From: Kiloniella spongiae
GTDB lineage: Bacteria; Pseudomonadota; Alphaproteobacteria; Kiloniellales; Kiloniellaceae
Reading direction: 5' to 3'
Assembly: GCF_001026905.1 (NCBI RefSeq)
Contig: NZ_LAQL01000002.1
Span: forward strand, 372,001 to 436,000
Length of the DNA: 64,000 nt
The notes beneath the pieces were generated by a model. The model made no database searches. It worked only from the letters and a program-made list of their open reading frames with translations, and was not told the DNA's origin. Made by a program: the position numbers and the translations under genes. This document shows positions 28,759 to 37,998 of the stretch, one piece after another; position 1 is the first letter of the stretch, and every line of letters begins with the position of its first letter.

Positions 28759-29835
28759 CTACATATAATCCGCATGACGAAGGATCTTTTTCATCACCGT
28801 AGGTAGTGCCAACCCAGCAAATTCAGATTTGTGCGCCCATTTTCCCTGCACAGCCTCTGCCACAACATCAAGATCTTGCGAAAGTTTTGTCGTCAGAACA
28901 GTGATTTCGAAATGAAAATGTGTGAAGGTATGCTTCACAATGCCGTCCAGTTTCGCCCATTGCGCCAATTGCTCGAACTCGGGATTACGCTCTGCGTCAC
29001 CCTGCTCTATCCAATTCCCCGTTGGCACTTCTGTCATCCCGCCCAATAATCCTTTCTCAGGTCGCCGTCTTAATAGAGCCCCTCTTTTCTCTGACAATAA
29101 AAGATAAGCATAGGCACGCCGGGTTGGCTTTTCTTTTTTTGGCGCTTTCTTGGGCAAAGCCTCGGCAATCCCAGACTTTCTGGCAAGGCAAACCACCTGA
29201 ATCGGGCAAATTACACAACCGGGCGATCTCGGCGTACATATGGTAGCGCCCAAATCCATCATTGCCTGCGCATAATCCCCAGCCCGATCAATCGGCGTTT
29301 CCTTCTGGGCAAACTTTTTCATCTCGGATTTTACACCCGGCAAGGGATCTTCAAGTGCATAATAACGAGCAATCACACGTTCCACATTGCCATCAACGAC
29401 TACCGCCGAGCGACCAAAGGCAATCGCCGCAATTGCAGCCGCAGTATAGGGACCAACGCCAGGAAGCTTTAATAACGCCTCTTCTGTGTCAGGAAAAACG
29501 CCCCCCAGTTCCTCTGCAATAACTTTGGCACATTTATGTAGATTGCGCGCTCTTGCATAGTACCCAAGACCAGCCCAGGCACTTAGGACACTGTCCAATT
29601 CTTCTTTGGCCAGATCCTGAACTGTAGGCCAGGAAGTCAGAAACTTTTCGTAATAGCCCTTAACAGTCGCAACAGTAGTCTGCTGGAGCATTATTTCACT
29701 CAGCCACACACGGTAAGGATCTGCAAAAAGTATTTCAGGATTGGCACGTTTCTGTCGTGGCGACAGACGCCACGGTAACTCACGGGCATGCCTATCGTAC
29801 CAAGGCAAGAGTTCTTCTGCGATCATTTGAACCAA
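28759..29835 (-). CDS. mutY: Adenine DNA glycosylase MutY
   Basis: 358 residues. Removes adenine mispaired with 8-oxoguanine. Landmarks: WYDRHARELPWR at the N-terminus, YRVWLSEIMLQQTTV, the helix-hairpin-helix LPGVGPYTAAAIAAIAFG with the catalytic Asp in VVDGNVERVIARYYAL, and the cluster ligands CTPRSPGCVICPIQVVC (C-x6-C-x2-C-x5-C). The C-terminal part (about 230-358, with KGLLGGMTEVPTGNW) is the MutT-like domain that reads 8-oxoguanine. Divergent from the DUF721 gene, as in many alphaproteobacteria. Confidence 0.97.
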   Translation of the reverse strand: MVQMIAEELLPWYDRHARELPWRLSPRQKRANPEILFADPYRVWLSEIMLQQTTVATVKGYYEKFLTSWPTVQDLAKEELDSVLSAWAGLGYYARARNLHKCAKVIAEELGGVFPDTEEALLKLPGVGPYTAAAIAAIAFGRSAVVVDGNVERVIARYYALEDPLPGVKSEMKKFAQKETPIDRAGDYAQAMMDLGATICTPRSPGCVICPIQVVCLARKSGIAEALPKKAPKKEKPTRRAYAYLLLSEKRGALLRRRPEKGLLGGMTEVPTGNWIEQGDAERNPEFEQLAQWAKLDGIVKHTFTHFHFEITVLTTKLSQDLDVVAEAVQGKWAHKSEFAGLALPTVMKKILRHADYM

Positions 29836-30032
29836 AAAAGTAACCTGTATTCACTTATCTGAGCTAAGGAAATATGCCCCAAGCCGCTTTTAAGTCTAAA
29901 ACTTACGAATCGGTTCTGTTTTACCCGATCTCTGAGCTATACTCCTTCCCAACCGCGATTAGATCAACTAAAGAAGACCTTTAGCACGACAGAAATACGA
30001 CAAACTCCGCGATCAAGGCACACTGACCAGCC

Positions 30033-30590
30033 ATGGCAAAAGCAACCAAGCCTCAAAAAGCAAAAAAATCGCAGAAGAAAGAAACCAAAATTCCAGAGGT
30101 TTCAAGCCGTCGGCGCAAATCCATGCAACCTATCGCCGCCACACTTCCCCGACTTACAAAACGTATTACCGGAAAACGTGGTTTTGCAGAAGCGGGCCTT
30201 ATTGAAGACTGGAGTGTCATTGTCGGTAAAGATCTGGCGAACCAATGCCTGCCCATAAAGTTACGGTACCCAAGTCAGGGGATCAGGAACGACGGGACCT
30301 TGCTCATCAAGGCTGACCCAGCTTTTGCGCTGGCTATCCAACAGCAAACGCCTCAGATCATCGAACGTGTTAACAGTCACTTTGGTTACCGTGCAATTGC
30401 ACGCATATCTCTTCAACAAGGGCCTTTATACAAACCAGAAACAAAGCAGGCGCCCGAACTCCCCAAGCTATCAGTTAAAGAACAGCAGGACATAAAAACA
30501 GAGTTCTCCAATGTCGAAAATGAAGCCTTGAGAACATCTCTGGAAAGGCTTGCCGCAACTACCCGCGCCAAAAACAAGATCAACAAATAG
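30033..30590 (+). CDS. DUF721/DciA-like protein
   Basis: 185 residues. A Lys-rich N-terminus (KATKPQKAKKSQKK) precedes the DUF721 domain: LPRLTKRITGKRGFAEAGLIEDWSVIVGKDLANQCLPIKLRYP, then GTLLIKADPAFALAIQQQTPQIIERVNSHFGYRAIARI. DUF721 includes DciA, the helicase loader used by bacteria without DnaC, so a role in loading DnaB at replication start is likely but inferred for this branch. The conserved order mutY, DUF721, dsbA, smc supports orthology with alphaproteobacterial members. Confidence 0.85.
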   Translation: MAKATKPQKAKKSQKKETKIPEVSSRRRKSMQPIAATLPRLTKRITGKRGFAEAGLIEDWSVIVGKDLANQCLPIKLRYPSQGIRNDGTLLIKADPAFALAIQQQTPQIIERVNSHFGYRAIARISLQQGPLYKPETKQAPELPKLSVKEQQDIKTEFSNVENEALRTSLERLAATTRAKNKINK

Positions 30591-30699
30591 TGAGCGAGGC
30601 ACATTGCCCTATTGCCGCCATAGTTGTCTCTAGACTAGGGTAAGGACAAATTTACATAGATTTTTATATCGACTTCGCAGTTCAGGAACATTACAGACA

Positions 30700-31317
30700 A
30701 TGAACAGACGGCTTTTTATCCGCAACGCAGCGGCTTTTGCATTCAGCTTTCCGCTCGCCGCTTCCCTTACCAACATTTCTTCAGCCCAGGCTGCTGGCGA
30801 AGTAACAGAAAATGATCGTATTCTCGGCGATAAAAATGCGCCTGTGACAATTATAGAGTACGCGTCACTTACTTGCCCTCACTGTGCGAACTTCCACACA
30901 GACACAATGCCAGAGATCAAGAAAAACTGGATCGACACAGGAAAAGCGCGTTTGGTTTTCCGTCACATGCCATTGGATGGCGTCGCCCTTCGCGGTGCAG
31001 CCGTTGCCGAATGCCTGGAAGGTGATCGTTATTTTTCCTTCCTTGAGTTGCTCTTCCAACAGCAAAAAACCTGGGCCTTTGGTGGTGCAGCAAAAGAAGA
31101 ACTCCAGAAAATGGCACTTCTTGCAGGCATGAATAAAGATCGTTTCGAAGAATGCTTTAATGACGAAGCAACCTTGCGCCGTATCGTGACACAAGCACAA
31201 GAAGGCAAGACATCGTTCGGCATCAACTCGACACCAAGTTTCGTCATAAACGGTGAAGTCTTCCCTGGTGGTCGTGATTACGACGCCATGAACGATCTTC
31301 TGGAAGATGCTTCATAA
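30700..31317 (+). CDS. DsbA-family thiol oxidoreductase
   Basis: 205 residues, exported (signal peptide ending near SSAQAAGE at about 31, with a twin-Arg-like MNRRLF start). Thioredoxin fold with helical insert: IIEYASLTCPHCANFHTDTMPEIKK contains the CPHC redox motif at about 64-67; TSFGINSTPSFVINGEVFPGG gives the cis-Pro loop and C-terminal strand. This is the Com1-like DsbA group common in alphaproteobacteria, acting on periplasmic disulfides. 110 bases after the DUF721 gene; a terminator follows. Confidence 0.92.
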   Translation: MNRRLFIRNAAAFAFSFPLAASLTNISSAQAAGEVTENDRILGDKNAPVTIIEYASLTCPHCANFHTDTMPEIKKNWIDTGKARLVFRHMPLDGVALRGAAVAECLEGDRYFSFLELLFQQQKTWAFGGAAKEELQKMALLAGMNKDRFEECFNDEATLRRIVTQAQEGKTSFGINSTPSFVINGEVFPGGRDYDAMNDLLEDAS

Positions 31318-31344
31318 TAAATAGAAATCAAATTTCAAAATCCG

Positions 31345-31376
31345 CAAAGGCCCCATGGTACACCATGGGGCCTTTG
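31345..31376 (+). terminator. Terminator after the DsbA-like gene
   Basis: CAAAGGCCCCATGGT and ACCATGGGGCCTTTG form a 15-bp GC-rich stem with a tiny loop, 28 bases past the stop codon. The T-tract is short, so it separates the gene from smc only with moderate certainty. Confidence 0.72.
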
Positions 31377-31570
31377 TTCTGCTTCTTAGCATCAGTCTAT
31401 TAACCTGAAACGGTTGTATCTGAGACTGTTGCAGAAGACCGCCCATAGAGTTACAGTTTCTCCTATGATAACCGAAAAAACGGTGCTTACTCAGGGACTC
31501 AGGATAGTAACTTCAAAGATTAACCTGACCTTGCGGGGGGACAATAAACCATATCAGGGATTCGCGAGCG

Positions 31571-34500
31571 TTGGTTCAGTTTAACAAACTACGACTCAGC
31601 GGATTTAAGTCCTTTGTTGATCAGACAGAACTTCTGATCTCTTCCGGCATGACTGGTATTGTTGGTCCGAACGGCTGCGGAAAGTCCAATCTCGTCGAAG
31701 CCCTGCGGTGGGTTATGGGCGAAACATCCGCCAAGCGAATGCGCGGCAGTGAAATGGATGATGTTATCTTCGCCGGATCTGCCACGCGCCCAGCAAGAAA
31801 TATTGCTGAGGTTTCATTGTTACTCGACAATCGGGACAGAACCGCCCCTGCCGCCTTCAACGAATACGATGATATCGAAGTGGTTCGCCGGATATCACGA
31901 GGAAGTGGCTCCAATTACAAGGTAAATGGCAAGGACGTACGTGCTCGAGATGTTCAACTCTTGTTTGCCGATGCCGCGAGTGGATCTCAATCAACAGCCT
32001 TGGTCAGCCAAGGACGTATTGGTGAAATCATCAATGCCAAACCAACAAGTAGACGTGGCCTACTGGAAGAAGCCGCTGGCATTACCGGCTTACATTCCCG
32101 CCGCCATGAAGCAGAGCTACGACTTAGAGCAGCAGAAACAAATCTTGAACGCCTTGAAGATGTGATCACAACACTGGATACACAGCTTCAAGGATTAAAA
32201 AAGCAAGCCAGACAGGCGAATCGCTATCGAAATCTTGCTCAACTTATTCGACAACACGAAGCAATCCTACTCCATTATGAATCAGTCGATGCAAAAAAAG
32301 CTCAAGGCGATGCCCTTGATATATTGAAAGCAGCCCAAAAAGATGTTTCAGAAAAAACAACGATCACGGCACAAAAATCACGCATCCAAATCGACGTTGC
32401 CGCCAAGTTACCCATCTTACGAGAGACAGAAACATCACATTCTTCAAAGCACCAAAGACTGCTGATCAATCAGGAAGCCCTGCAAAGAGAAGAACAACAG
32501 GCCATTGAAGCCCTTAACAAATCCACAGAACTCTTATCACAACTAAAGAAGGACCGAGAACGGGCCACAAACATTAACGCTGATGCGCTGGAGGCTGAAG
32601 AGCGGCTGAAACAAGAAAGAGCAGCCATAAACGAAAAGAATAAATCCGTACATGCTGATCAACAGGATCTGGAAAGCGAATGCAAAAAACACGCACAGAC
32701 TATTTCTGAAATTGATCGCTCGATTTCTGAGATCAACAGTCAAATAGCAGCAAATGAGGCCCAATCAGTGGCGCTGAAAAGACGACAAAACGAACTAAAA
32801 GAACTGATTTATCGTCAATCCACTCAGTTACGCCAACAGGAAGCTCAACACAAACACCTTGTTTCTCAGCAAGAAAGTCGCGCTAGCCTTATTGATGCAG
32901 AACGCGATTTGAAAGCAGCCGAACAAAAACTTGACCAGACAAAAGAAACCTCGGCCAAACTAGAAAAAGATGTTCTGTGCAAACGTCAGGCAGAGGAACA
33001 AGCCCGCGACGCCAATCAAGATGCTCAAAGTGAACTCAATCAAATTTCGGCCGAGATTCGCGCCCTGAATGAACTGTTACGAGGCGCATCATCATCTGCT
33101 GCCCACCCCATCCTTGACGAGCTTTCCGTTATAACCGGCTACGAAAAAGCTTTGGGTGCTGCCCTTGGTGAAGATCTGAATGCAGGATCAGAAGAAGAAG
33201 CCGTTGCCCATTGGCACGATATCCCCATGCGCACAGACCTCCCTTCACTTCCTGAAGGAATACAACCTCTTCTCAATTTTGTGCAATCACCGGATCGACT
33301 TCACGCCAGGCTCTCGCAAATAGGTCTCGTTGAGACACGCAGTATTGACGAAGAACTTTATAACCAATTAGCCCCAGGTCAAAGACTGGTGTCGAAAGAG
33401 GGAACTCTATGGCGGTGGGACGGATTGACCGTCAGAGACGACGCTCCCTCAACAGCGACCGTAAGACTGGAATATAAAAACCGTCTAAAGGGACTAGAGA
33501 GAGAAAAAGCGAGAATTGAATCCCACACTATAAAGGCAAAAGAACATTTTATTGCTGTAAAGCAGGCGCTTGATGAAAGCCTTGAAGACGAAAAACTTGC
33601 TCGACAAGCCCTTAACAAGGCGCATAACGACGTTTCAGCAACCAATAATCGCCACACAACACTGGCGCAAAAACACGCAAAACTCGCATCGCAATTGTCC
33701 GCCGTCGAAGAAAATTTACAGCGTTTGATACGCGAAAATCTCGAAACCAATGAACAGCAAAAAGCAATCACTGCTGAGATTGAATCCCTACCAAATCAAA
33801 AGCAAGAAAAAGAACAGCTTGTCTATTTACAAAAGAAGCTTTCTGGGGAACGAGGCCTTCTGGGGGCTCAGCGTGGCAAGCTTGAACAAGTTAAAAGAGA
33901 TGTAACAACTAGACGCGAGCGGCTTGTCAGTATTGAAAATGAATTGAATTCCTGGTCGCGCCGGACAAAAGAAGCCAAGCAGTATCTGGCAGAGATTGAT
34001 GTCAGAATAAAACACACTGAAGCTGAAATCGAGATCTGGAAAACCAAGCCTCAGGAAATCAAGAAACAAAAAGAAGCCCTGGCAACTGTAATTGCTAAAT
34101 CAGGCGTAGAGAAAAGCAAAGCATCCGAAACACTACGCTCTGCAGAACTGGAACAGGCCGAAGCAGATAGGCAACTACGAGAATCCGAGCAACTACTCGC
34201 TCAGGCAAGAGAAGCAATGATCCGTGCAGAATCTACTGTGGAACAAAATAAACAGGCTATGGCGATTTTAATCGACCGTGTCCGGGAACGTTTGGGGTGT
34301 TCCCTAGAAAAGGCACTTTCCATTGCAGACATTCAAATTGGCGAAGACCTGCCGCCACGGAATGAAGTCACCCGCAAACATGATCGTCTGACAAACGAAC
34401 GTAACAATATGGGGCCTGTAAATCTACGCGCAGAACAGGAAGCAGAAGAACTTGATTTGCAAATCAAAGGTATGCTCAACGATAAAGAAGACTTGCTGCT

Positions 34501-35044
34501 GGCAATCGGCAAACTAAGACAGGGCATTGCCAACCTAAACAAAGAAGGGCGCGAAAGGCTCCTGAAAGCCTTTGATCGTGTAAACGCACACTTTTCTGAC
34601 CTCTTTGTCAGGCTCTTTGGCGGCGGTCGCGCCCATCTTACACTCACCGAAGCAGAAGACCCGCTACATGCTGGCCTGGAAATTATGGCAAGCCCCCCGG
34701 GAAAACGCCTACAGGTCATGTCACTTCTATCAGGAGGAGAGCAAGCCTTAACAGCTTTATCTCTTCTCTTTGCTGTTTTCCTGACAAACCCCGCGCCAAT
34801 TTGCGTCCTGGATGAAGTTGACGCTCCGCTTGACGATGCCAATGTCGATCGCTTTTGCAAATTGGTTGAAGAACTTGTTCATAGCACATCAACCCGCTTC
34901 TTGATTATTTCGCACCATCGTATGACCATGGCGCGTGTCCGTCGCCTTTTTGGTGTCACCATGAGCGAACGTGGTGTTAGTCAGCTTGTTTCGGTCAATC
35001 TGGAAGCCGCCGATGACCTGATGGAAAAGAAACAGCAAAGCTGA
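31571..35044 (+). CDS. smc: Chromosome segregation protein SMC
   Basis: 1157 residues. Head-coil-hinge-coil-head ATPase that folds and separates the chromosome with ScpA and ScpB (not in the window). N-terminal RLSGFKSFVDQTELL and Walker A GPNGCGKSN at 32-40; long coiled coils (about 170-500 and 670-1000) rich in Glu, Lys, Gln and Ala; hinge at about 505-640; signature motif LLSGGEQALTALSLLFAVF and Walker B CVLDEVDAPLDDANVDRF near the C-terminus. The start is TTG, giving VQFNKLRLSGFKSFVD, the normal beginning of the family. Length is typical for alphaproteobacteria. Confidence 0.97.
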   Translation: MVQFNKLRLSGFKSFVDQTELLISSGMTGIVGPNGCGKSNLVEALRWVMGETSAKRMRGSEMDDVIFAGSATRPARNIAEVSLLLDNRDRTAPAAFNEYDDIEVVRRISRGSGSNYKVNGKDVRARDVQLLFADAASGSQSTALVSQGRIGEIINAKPTSRRGLLEEAAGITGLHSRRHEAELRLRAAETNLERLEDVITTLDTQLQGLKKQARQANRYRNLAQLIRQHEAILLHYESVDAKKAQGDALDILKAAQKDVSEKTTITAQKSRIQIDVAAKLPILRETETSHSSKHQRLLINQEALQREEQQAIEALNKSTELLSQLKKDRERATNINADALEAEERLKQERAAINEKNKSVHADQQDLESECKKHAQTISEIDRSISEINSQIAANEAQSVALKRRQNELKELIYRQSTQLRQQEAQHKHLVSQQESRASLIDAERDLKAAEQKLDQTKETSAKLEKDVLCKRQAEEQARDANQDAQSELNQISAEIRALNELLRGASSSAAHPILDELSVITGYEKALGAALGEDLNAGSEEEAVAHWHDIPMRTDLPSLPEGIQPLLNFVQSPDRLHARLSQIGLVETRSIDEELYNQLAPGQRLVSKEGTLWRWDGLTVRDDAPSTATVRLEYKNRLKGLEREKARIESHTIKAKEHFIAVKQALDESLEDEKLARQALNKAHNDVSATNNRHTTLAQKHAKLASQLSAVEENLQRLIRENLETNEQQKAITAEIESLPNQKQEKEQLVYLQKKLSGERGLLGAQRGKLEQVKRDVTTRRERLVSIENELNSWSRRTKEAKQYLAEIDVRIKHTEAEIEIWKTKPQEIKKQKEALATVIAKSGVEKSKASETLRSAELEQAEADRQLRESEQLLAQAREAMIRAESTVEQNKQAMAILIDRVRERLGCSLEKALSIADIQIGEDLPPRNEVTRKHDRLTNERNNMGPVNLRAEQEAEELDLQIKGMLNDKEDLLLAIGKLRQGIANLNKEGRERLLKAFDRVNAHFSDLFVRLFGGGRAHLTLTEAEDPLHAGLEIMASPPGKRLQVMSLLSGGEQALTALSLLFAVFLTNPAPICVLDEVDAPLDDANVDRFCKLVEELVHSTSTRFLIISHHRMTMARVRRLFGVTMSERGVSQLVSVNLEAADDLMEKKQQS

Positions 35045-35224
35045 TTCTTACCATTTAAGTTGGTTATTTTATTGTTCGGTTCTTTCGCGCGTGCACAATA
35101 AAGCCATTCTCTTTCAAAATCTTATGACAAGCAGACTGGTAACAAAAACCTTGATCCATTTAGCTCTGAGAGGATATGAAGAAGGACACGCAGGAAATAG
35201 GTCAAAATCATGGCTGATTCTTTC

Positions 35225-35254
35225 TTGACATAACTATGATGCTCCACGTATGTT
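35225..35254 (+). promoter_or_regulatory. Candidate promoter of the atp F0 operon
   Basis: TTGACA (35225-35230), 18 bases, TATGTT (35249-35254), 62 bases before the atpI start. The -35 matches the consensus fully, the -10 in four of six positions. The preceding ~180 bases after smc contain no gene that I can support. Confidence 0.5.
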
Positions 35255-35316
35255 GCGCCCGCGTTTAACAGGTGCTACTTCAGCTCAAATGGTAGCCATC
35301 AGGGAGGCTTAATAAA

Positions 35317-35661
35317 ATGCCGGAACCTGAAGATCGTTCGTCTTTGACGGACCTGGATAAAAGACTGCGCGCGGCTCGCGAGCGTCAAAATCAGGGAACC
35401 AAACCTGAATCCAGTAACCGAGCTGATGCAGCAAGCGGTATGGCGGTAGGTTTCCGCATATCGGTAGAAATAGTTGCAGCCCTGATAATGGGGTTCGGGA
35501 TAGGATACTATCTCGATCAGTTATTAGGGACAAAACCTTGGTTGATGATCATTTTCTTCTTCCTTGGTATCGGGGCAGCCTTTGCCAATGTGGTCAGGGT
35601 TGCTAAACAGTTAGAAAACAAAAAGCGTTTTCGTGAAAATCACGAAGATCGCGCAGAGTAA
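35317..35661 (+). CDS. atpI: ATP synthase subunit I (AtpI/AtpZ family)
   Basis: 114 residues. A charged N-terminus (EDRSSLTDLDKRLRAARERQ) precedes two membrane spans (about 48-70 and 77-97) with GMAVGFRISVEIVAALIMGFGIGYYLDQLLGTKPW, the AtpI signature. It is an accessory protein that helps assemble the c-ring of the F0 sector. GGGAGG lies nine bases before the ATG. First gene of the F0 operon. Confidence 0.93.
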   Translation: MPEPEDRSSLTDLDKRLRAARERQNQGTKPESSNRADAASGMAVGFRISVEIVAALIMGFGIGYYLDQLLGTKPWLMIIFFFLGIGAAFANVVRVAKQLENKKRFRENHEDRAE

Positions 35662-35679
35662 AATTAGAGGGGAAGGCTC

Positions 35680-36414
35680 GTGGCATCAGGTTCAATCGAC
35701 CCAATGCACCAGTTTGAGGTAACAACTCTTTTACCAATCCAACTAGGTAATTACGATATCTCCTTTACAAACTCAGCACTGTTTATGTCGCTGAGCGTTC
35801 TACTCGTAACAATTTTCCTTGTGGGATCAACTCGTGGACGTGCACTCGTCCCCGGTCGTTGGCAAAGCATGGCAGAGATGAGCTATGAGATGGTTGCCAA
35901 CCTTCTCCGGGATAACGTCGGCTCAGCTGGACGTCAGTACTTCCCGTTTGTCTTCACTCTGTTCATGTTCATCCTCTTTGGAAACGTAATCGGTCTCGTA
36001 CCGGGTACCTTTACTTTCACCAGCCACATTGTCGTTACTTTTGCGATGGCAATTATTATTTTTCTGGCTGTGACTGTAATCGGATTTGTTCGCCACGGAG
36101 CAGGCTTCCTTCGCCTATTCTTCCCACATGGTGCGCCATTGTGGACGGCTGTGATCCTGATCCCGATCGAACTGGTTTCTTACCTTTCACGACCCATCAG
36201 CCTTTCTGTTCGTCTGTTTGCGAACATGGTTGTTGGCCACGTTCTTTTGAAGGTCATCGCTGGCTTTGTCATCATGCTCGGTGTGTTTGGGTTTATCCCA
36301 CTCGGCGTGCTTGTTGGTATTACAGCGCTGGAATTCCTGGTGGCGGCTTTACAAGCGTATGTCTTCACCATTCTGACTTGTATCTACCTGCATGATGCGA
36401 TCCATCTGCACTAA
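35680..36414 (+). CDS. atpB: F0F1 ATP synthase subunit a
   Basis: 244 residues, GTG start 18 bases after atpI. Membrane subunit that forms the proton half-channels beside the c-ring. The essential Arg is in LSVRLFANMVVGHVLLKVIAGF; FIPLGVLVGITALEFLVAALQAYVFTILTCIYLHDAIHLH forms the last helix with the conserved Gln. AGAGGGGAAGG precedes the start. Confidence 0.97.
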   Translation: MASGSIDPMHQFEVTTLLPIQLGNYDISFTNSALFMSLSVLLVTIFLVGSTRGRALVPGRWQSMAEMSYEMVANLLRDNVGSAGRQYFPFVFTLFMFILFGNVIGLVPGTFTFTSHIVVTFAMAIIIFLAVTVIGFVRHGAGFLRLFFPHGAPLWTAVILIPIELVSYLSRPISLSVRLFANMVVGHVLLKVIAGFVIMLGVFGFIPLGVLVGITALEFLVAALQAYVFTILTCIYLHDAIHLH

Positions 36415-36481
36415 GATCTTTTTGGAAATCGTAACTTTTTTATCTATCTAACGCACAAGCGTTATAAGGAGCTCGAGAATT

Positions 36482-36709
36482 ATGGAAGCAGAAGCTGCAA
36501 AACTGATTGGTGCTGGTCTTGCTACTCTAGGTATGATTGGTGCAGGTGTTGGTGTTGGTAACGTATGGGCTAGCTACTTCCAGTCCATCGCTCGCAACCC
36601 AGCGTCTAAAGACGAAATTGGTGCGAACATCTGGATTGGCTTTGCTGTTACAGAAGCGATCGCACTGTTCTCTCTACTAGTTGCTCTGATCCTTCTGTTC
36701 GTAGCTTAA
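36482..36709 (+). CDS. atpE: F0F1 ATP synthase subunit c
   Basis: 75 residues, two membrane helices joined by the polar loop ARNPASKDE. The proton-carrying acid is Glu58 in FAVTEAIALFSLL. The Gly-rich first helix (LGMIGAGVGVGNVWASYF) is standard. No sodium-binding signature beyond Glu58 is evident, so proton coupling is expected. A good GGAGCTCGAG-type ribosome site lies before the start, in keeping with the high copy number of this subunit. Confidence 0.97.
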   Translation: MEAEAAKLIGAGLATLGMIGAGVGVGNVWASYFQSIARNPASKDEIGANIWIGFAVTEAIALFSLLVALILLFVA

Positions 36710-36723
36710 TTGGAACAGATTGT

Positions 36724-36792
36724 TAGGCCGATATTCTCGGATACCTTTTCAGGTGTTTGATCTTATGTCGGCCTATCAGACTTTTATCTGAT
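36724..36792 (+). promoter_or_regulatory. Structured intercistronic region between atpE and the b' gene
   Basis: TAGGCCGA (36724-36731) pairs with TCGGCCTA (36768-36775), enclosing a smaller ACCT/AGGT hairpin, and ATCAGA/TCTGAT (36775-36792) adds a second hairpin. It may protect the 3' end of the atpE message, which must be translated far more than its neighbours. Confidence 0.45.
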
Positions 36793-36826
36793 CCGATTTT
36801 GATAACAGAACAAGGCGTGTAGCACG

Positions 36827-37321
36827 ATGCCACAATTTGAACAAATCGATACGTTCGTTGGCCAGATTTTCTGGCTTATCGTTACCTTCGGTGTGCTCTA
36901 CTTCCTGATGGCCAAGGTTGCTTTGCCTCGTCTGGCCTCGATTTTGGAAGAGCGCGAAAATAGAGTTTCTGGTGATCTGGAAAAAGCAGAACGCTTGAAG
37001 CAAGAAGCTGAAGAAGTCCTTACGGACTATCAAAAAGCAATTGCTGATGCACGTGCTTCTGCTGTTGCCGCTCTGAAAGAATCTGCGGATGAAATCGCAG
37101 CCACTAGCGCCAAGCGCCAGGCTGCGTTTGATGCCCAGCTTTCGGAAAAGGTTCAGATTGCCGAAGACAAAATTAATGCAGCTCGTAGCGAAGCTATGGG
37201 TCACATTAAGAATGTTGCCAAAGACGTTGCCGCTGCCGCGACAAGTAAATTGCTTGATACTGATGTAACTGATGCGAAACTCAGCAAAGCTGTTGACGAA
37301 GCACTAGGGGAGCAGAACTAA
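36827..37321 (+). CDS. F0F1 ATP synthase subunit b'
   Basis: 164 residues. One membrane span at about 12-31 (IFWLIVTFGVLYFLMAKVAL), then PRLASILEERENRVSGDLEKAERLK and a long charged helix, the peripheral stalk that dimerises with subunit b. Alphaproteobacteria and phototrophs carry two diverged b genes; this one, following atpE, is b' by position and its PQFEQIDTFVGQIFWL start. Confidence 0.93.
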   Translation: MPQFEQIDTFVGQIFWLIVTFGVLYFLMAKVALPRLASILEERENRVSGDLEKAERLKQEAEEVLTDYQKAIADARASAVAALKESADEIAATSAKRQAAFDAQLSEKVQIAEDKINAARSEAMGHIKNVAKDVAAAATSKLLDTDVTDAKLSKAVDEALGEQN

Positions 37322-37323
37322 TC

Positions 37324-37812
37324 ATGGAATTACTTCAAAATCCTACATTCTGGGTTGGCGTCGCTTTTGCAATCTTTATACTTCTTGTCATTACAAAAGG
37401 CGGGAAGGGCATTGTTGCCGGATTGGACGCACGCGGTGAAGCCATTCGCAAGACACTTGAAGAAGCTCAAAATCTTCGGGAAGAAGCGCAGAAAACACTG
37501 GCTGAATACAAGCGCAAACAACGTGATGCTCTAAAAGAAGCTGAAGAAATCATTGAACATGCAAAGCAAGAAGCAAAGCGCGTTCAAGAAGAAGCAGCTA
37601 TTGATTTGGAAGAATCACTGAAGCGTCGTGAACAGCAAGCCATGGACAAAATTACTCAGGCAGAAACAGCCGCACTGAACGAAGTTCGTGATCAGGCCGT
37701 TGATGTTGCAATCAAAGCAACCAGAAACATTCTGGCTGGCAGTATGACCAAGGCAAAAGCCAAATCATTGATGGATAATTCCATCAGTTCACTTGGTGAA
37801 AAATTTCATTGA
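37324..37812 (+). CDS. atpF: F0F1 ATP synthase subunit b
   Basis: 162 residues, two bases after the b' stop. A short N-terminal span (PTFWVGVAFAIFILLVI) leads to GLDARGEAIRKTLEEAQNLREEAQKTLAEYKRKQRDALKEAEE, a typical stalk helix. It ends the F0 operon; the F1 genes are not here, which is the normal split arrangement in alphaproteobacteria. Confidence 0.95.
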   Translation: MELLQNPTFWVGVAFAIFILLVITKGGKGIVAGLDARGEAIRKTLEEAQNLREEAQKTLAEYKRKQRDALKEAEEIIEHAKQEAKRVQEEAAIDLEESLKRREQQAMDKITQAETAALNEVRDQAVDVAIKATRNILAGSMTKAKAKSLMDNSISSLGEKFH

Positions 37813-37832
37813 TCACCTTTGATCAAACTAAT

Positions 37833-37864
37833 AAAAAAACCGGCTCAGTTGAGCCGGTTTTTTT
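37833..37864 (+). terminator. Terminator of the atp F0 operon
   Basis: AAAAAAACCGGCTCA, two bases, TGAGCCGGTTTTTTT: a 15-bp perfect stem with A/T ends, 20 bases after atpF. It can also act on the minus strand. Confidence 0.93.
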
Positions 37865-37998
37865 ATATCAATATTGGCTGTTTACTCGCTCAATGGTATT
37901 CACTCTGAGCACTTCGTCCTCAATCTGACGCAGAAAGAATATGCCCAAATATCCAAGTGTCTAATATTTTTGCCCTTGAGCAGCAAAGATACTGAATA

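Noticed and set aside
31571-35044. MukB- or RecN-like protein instead of SMC
   Set aside because: Length, hinge, FKSFVD start and LSGGEQALTALSLLFA/CVLDEVDAPLDDANV motifs fit SMC.
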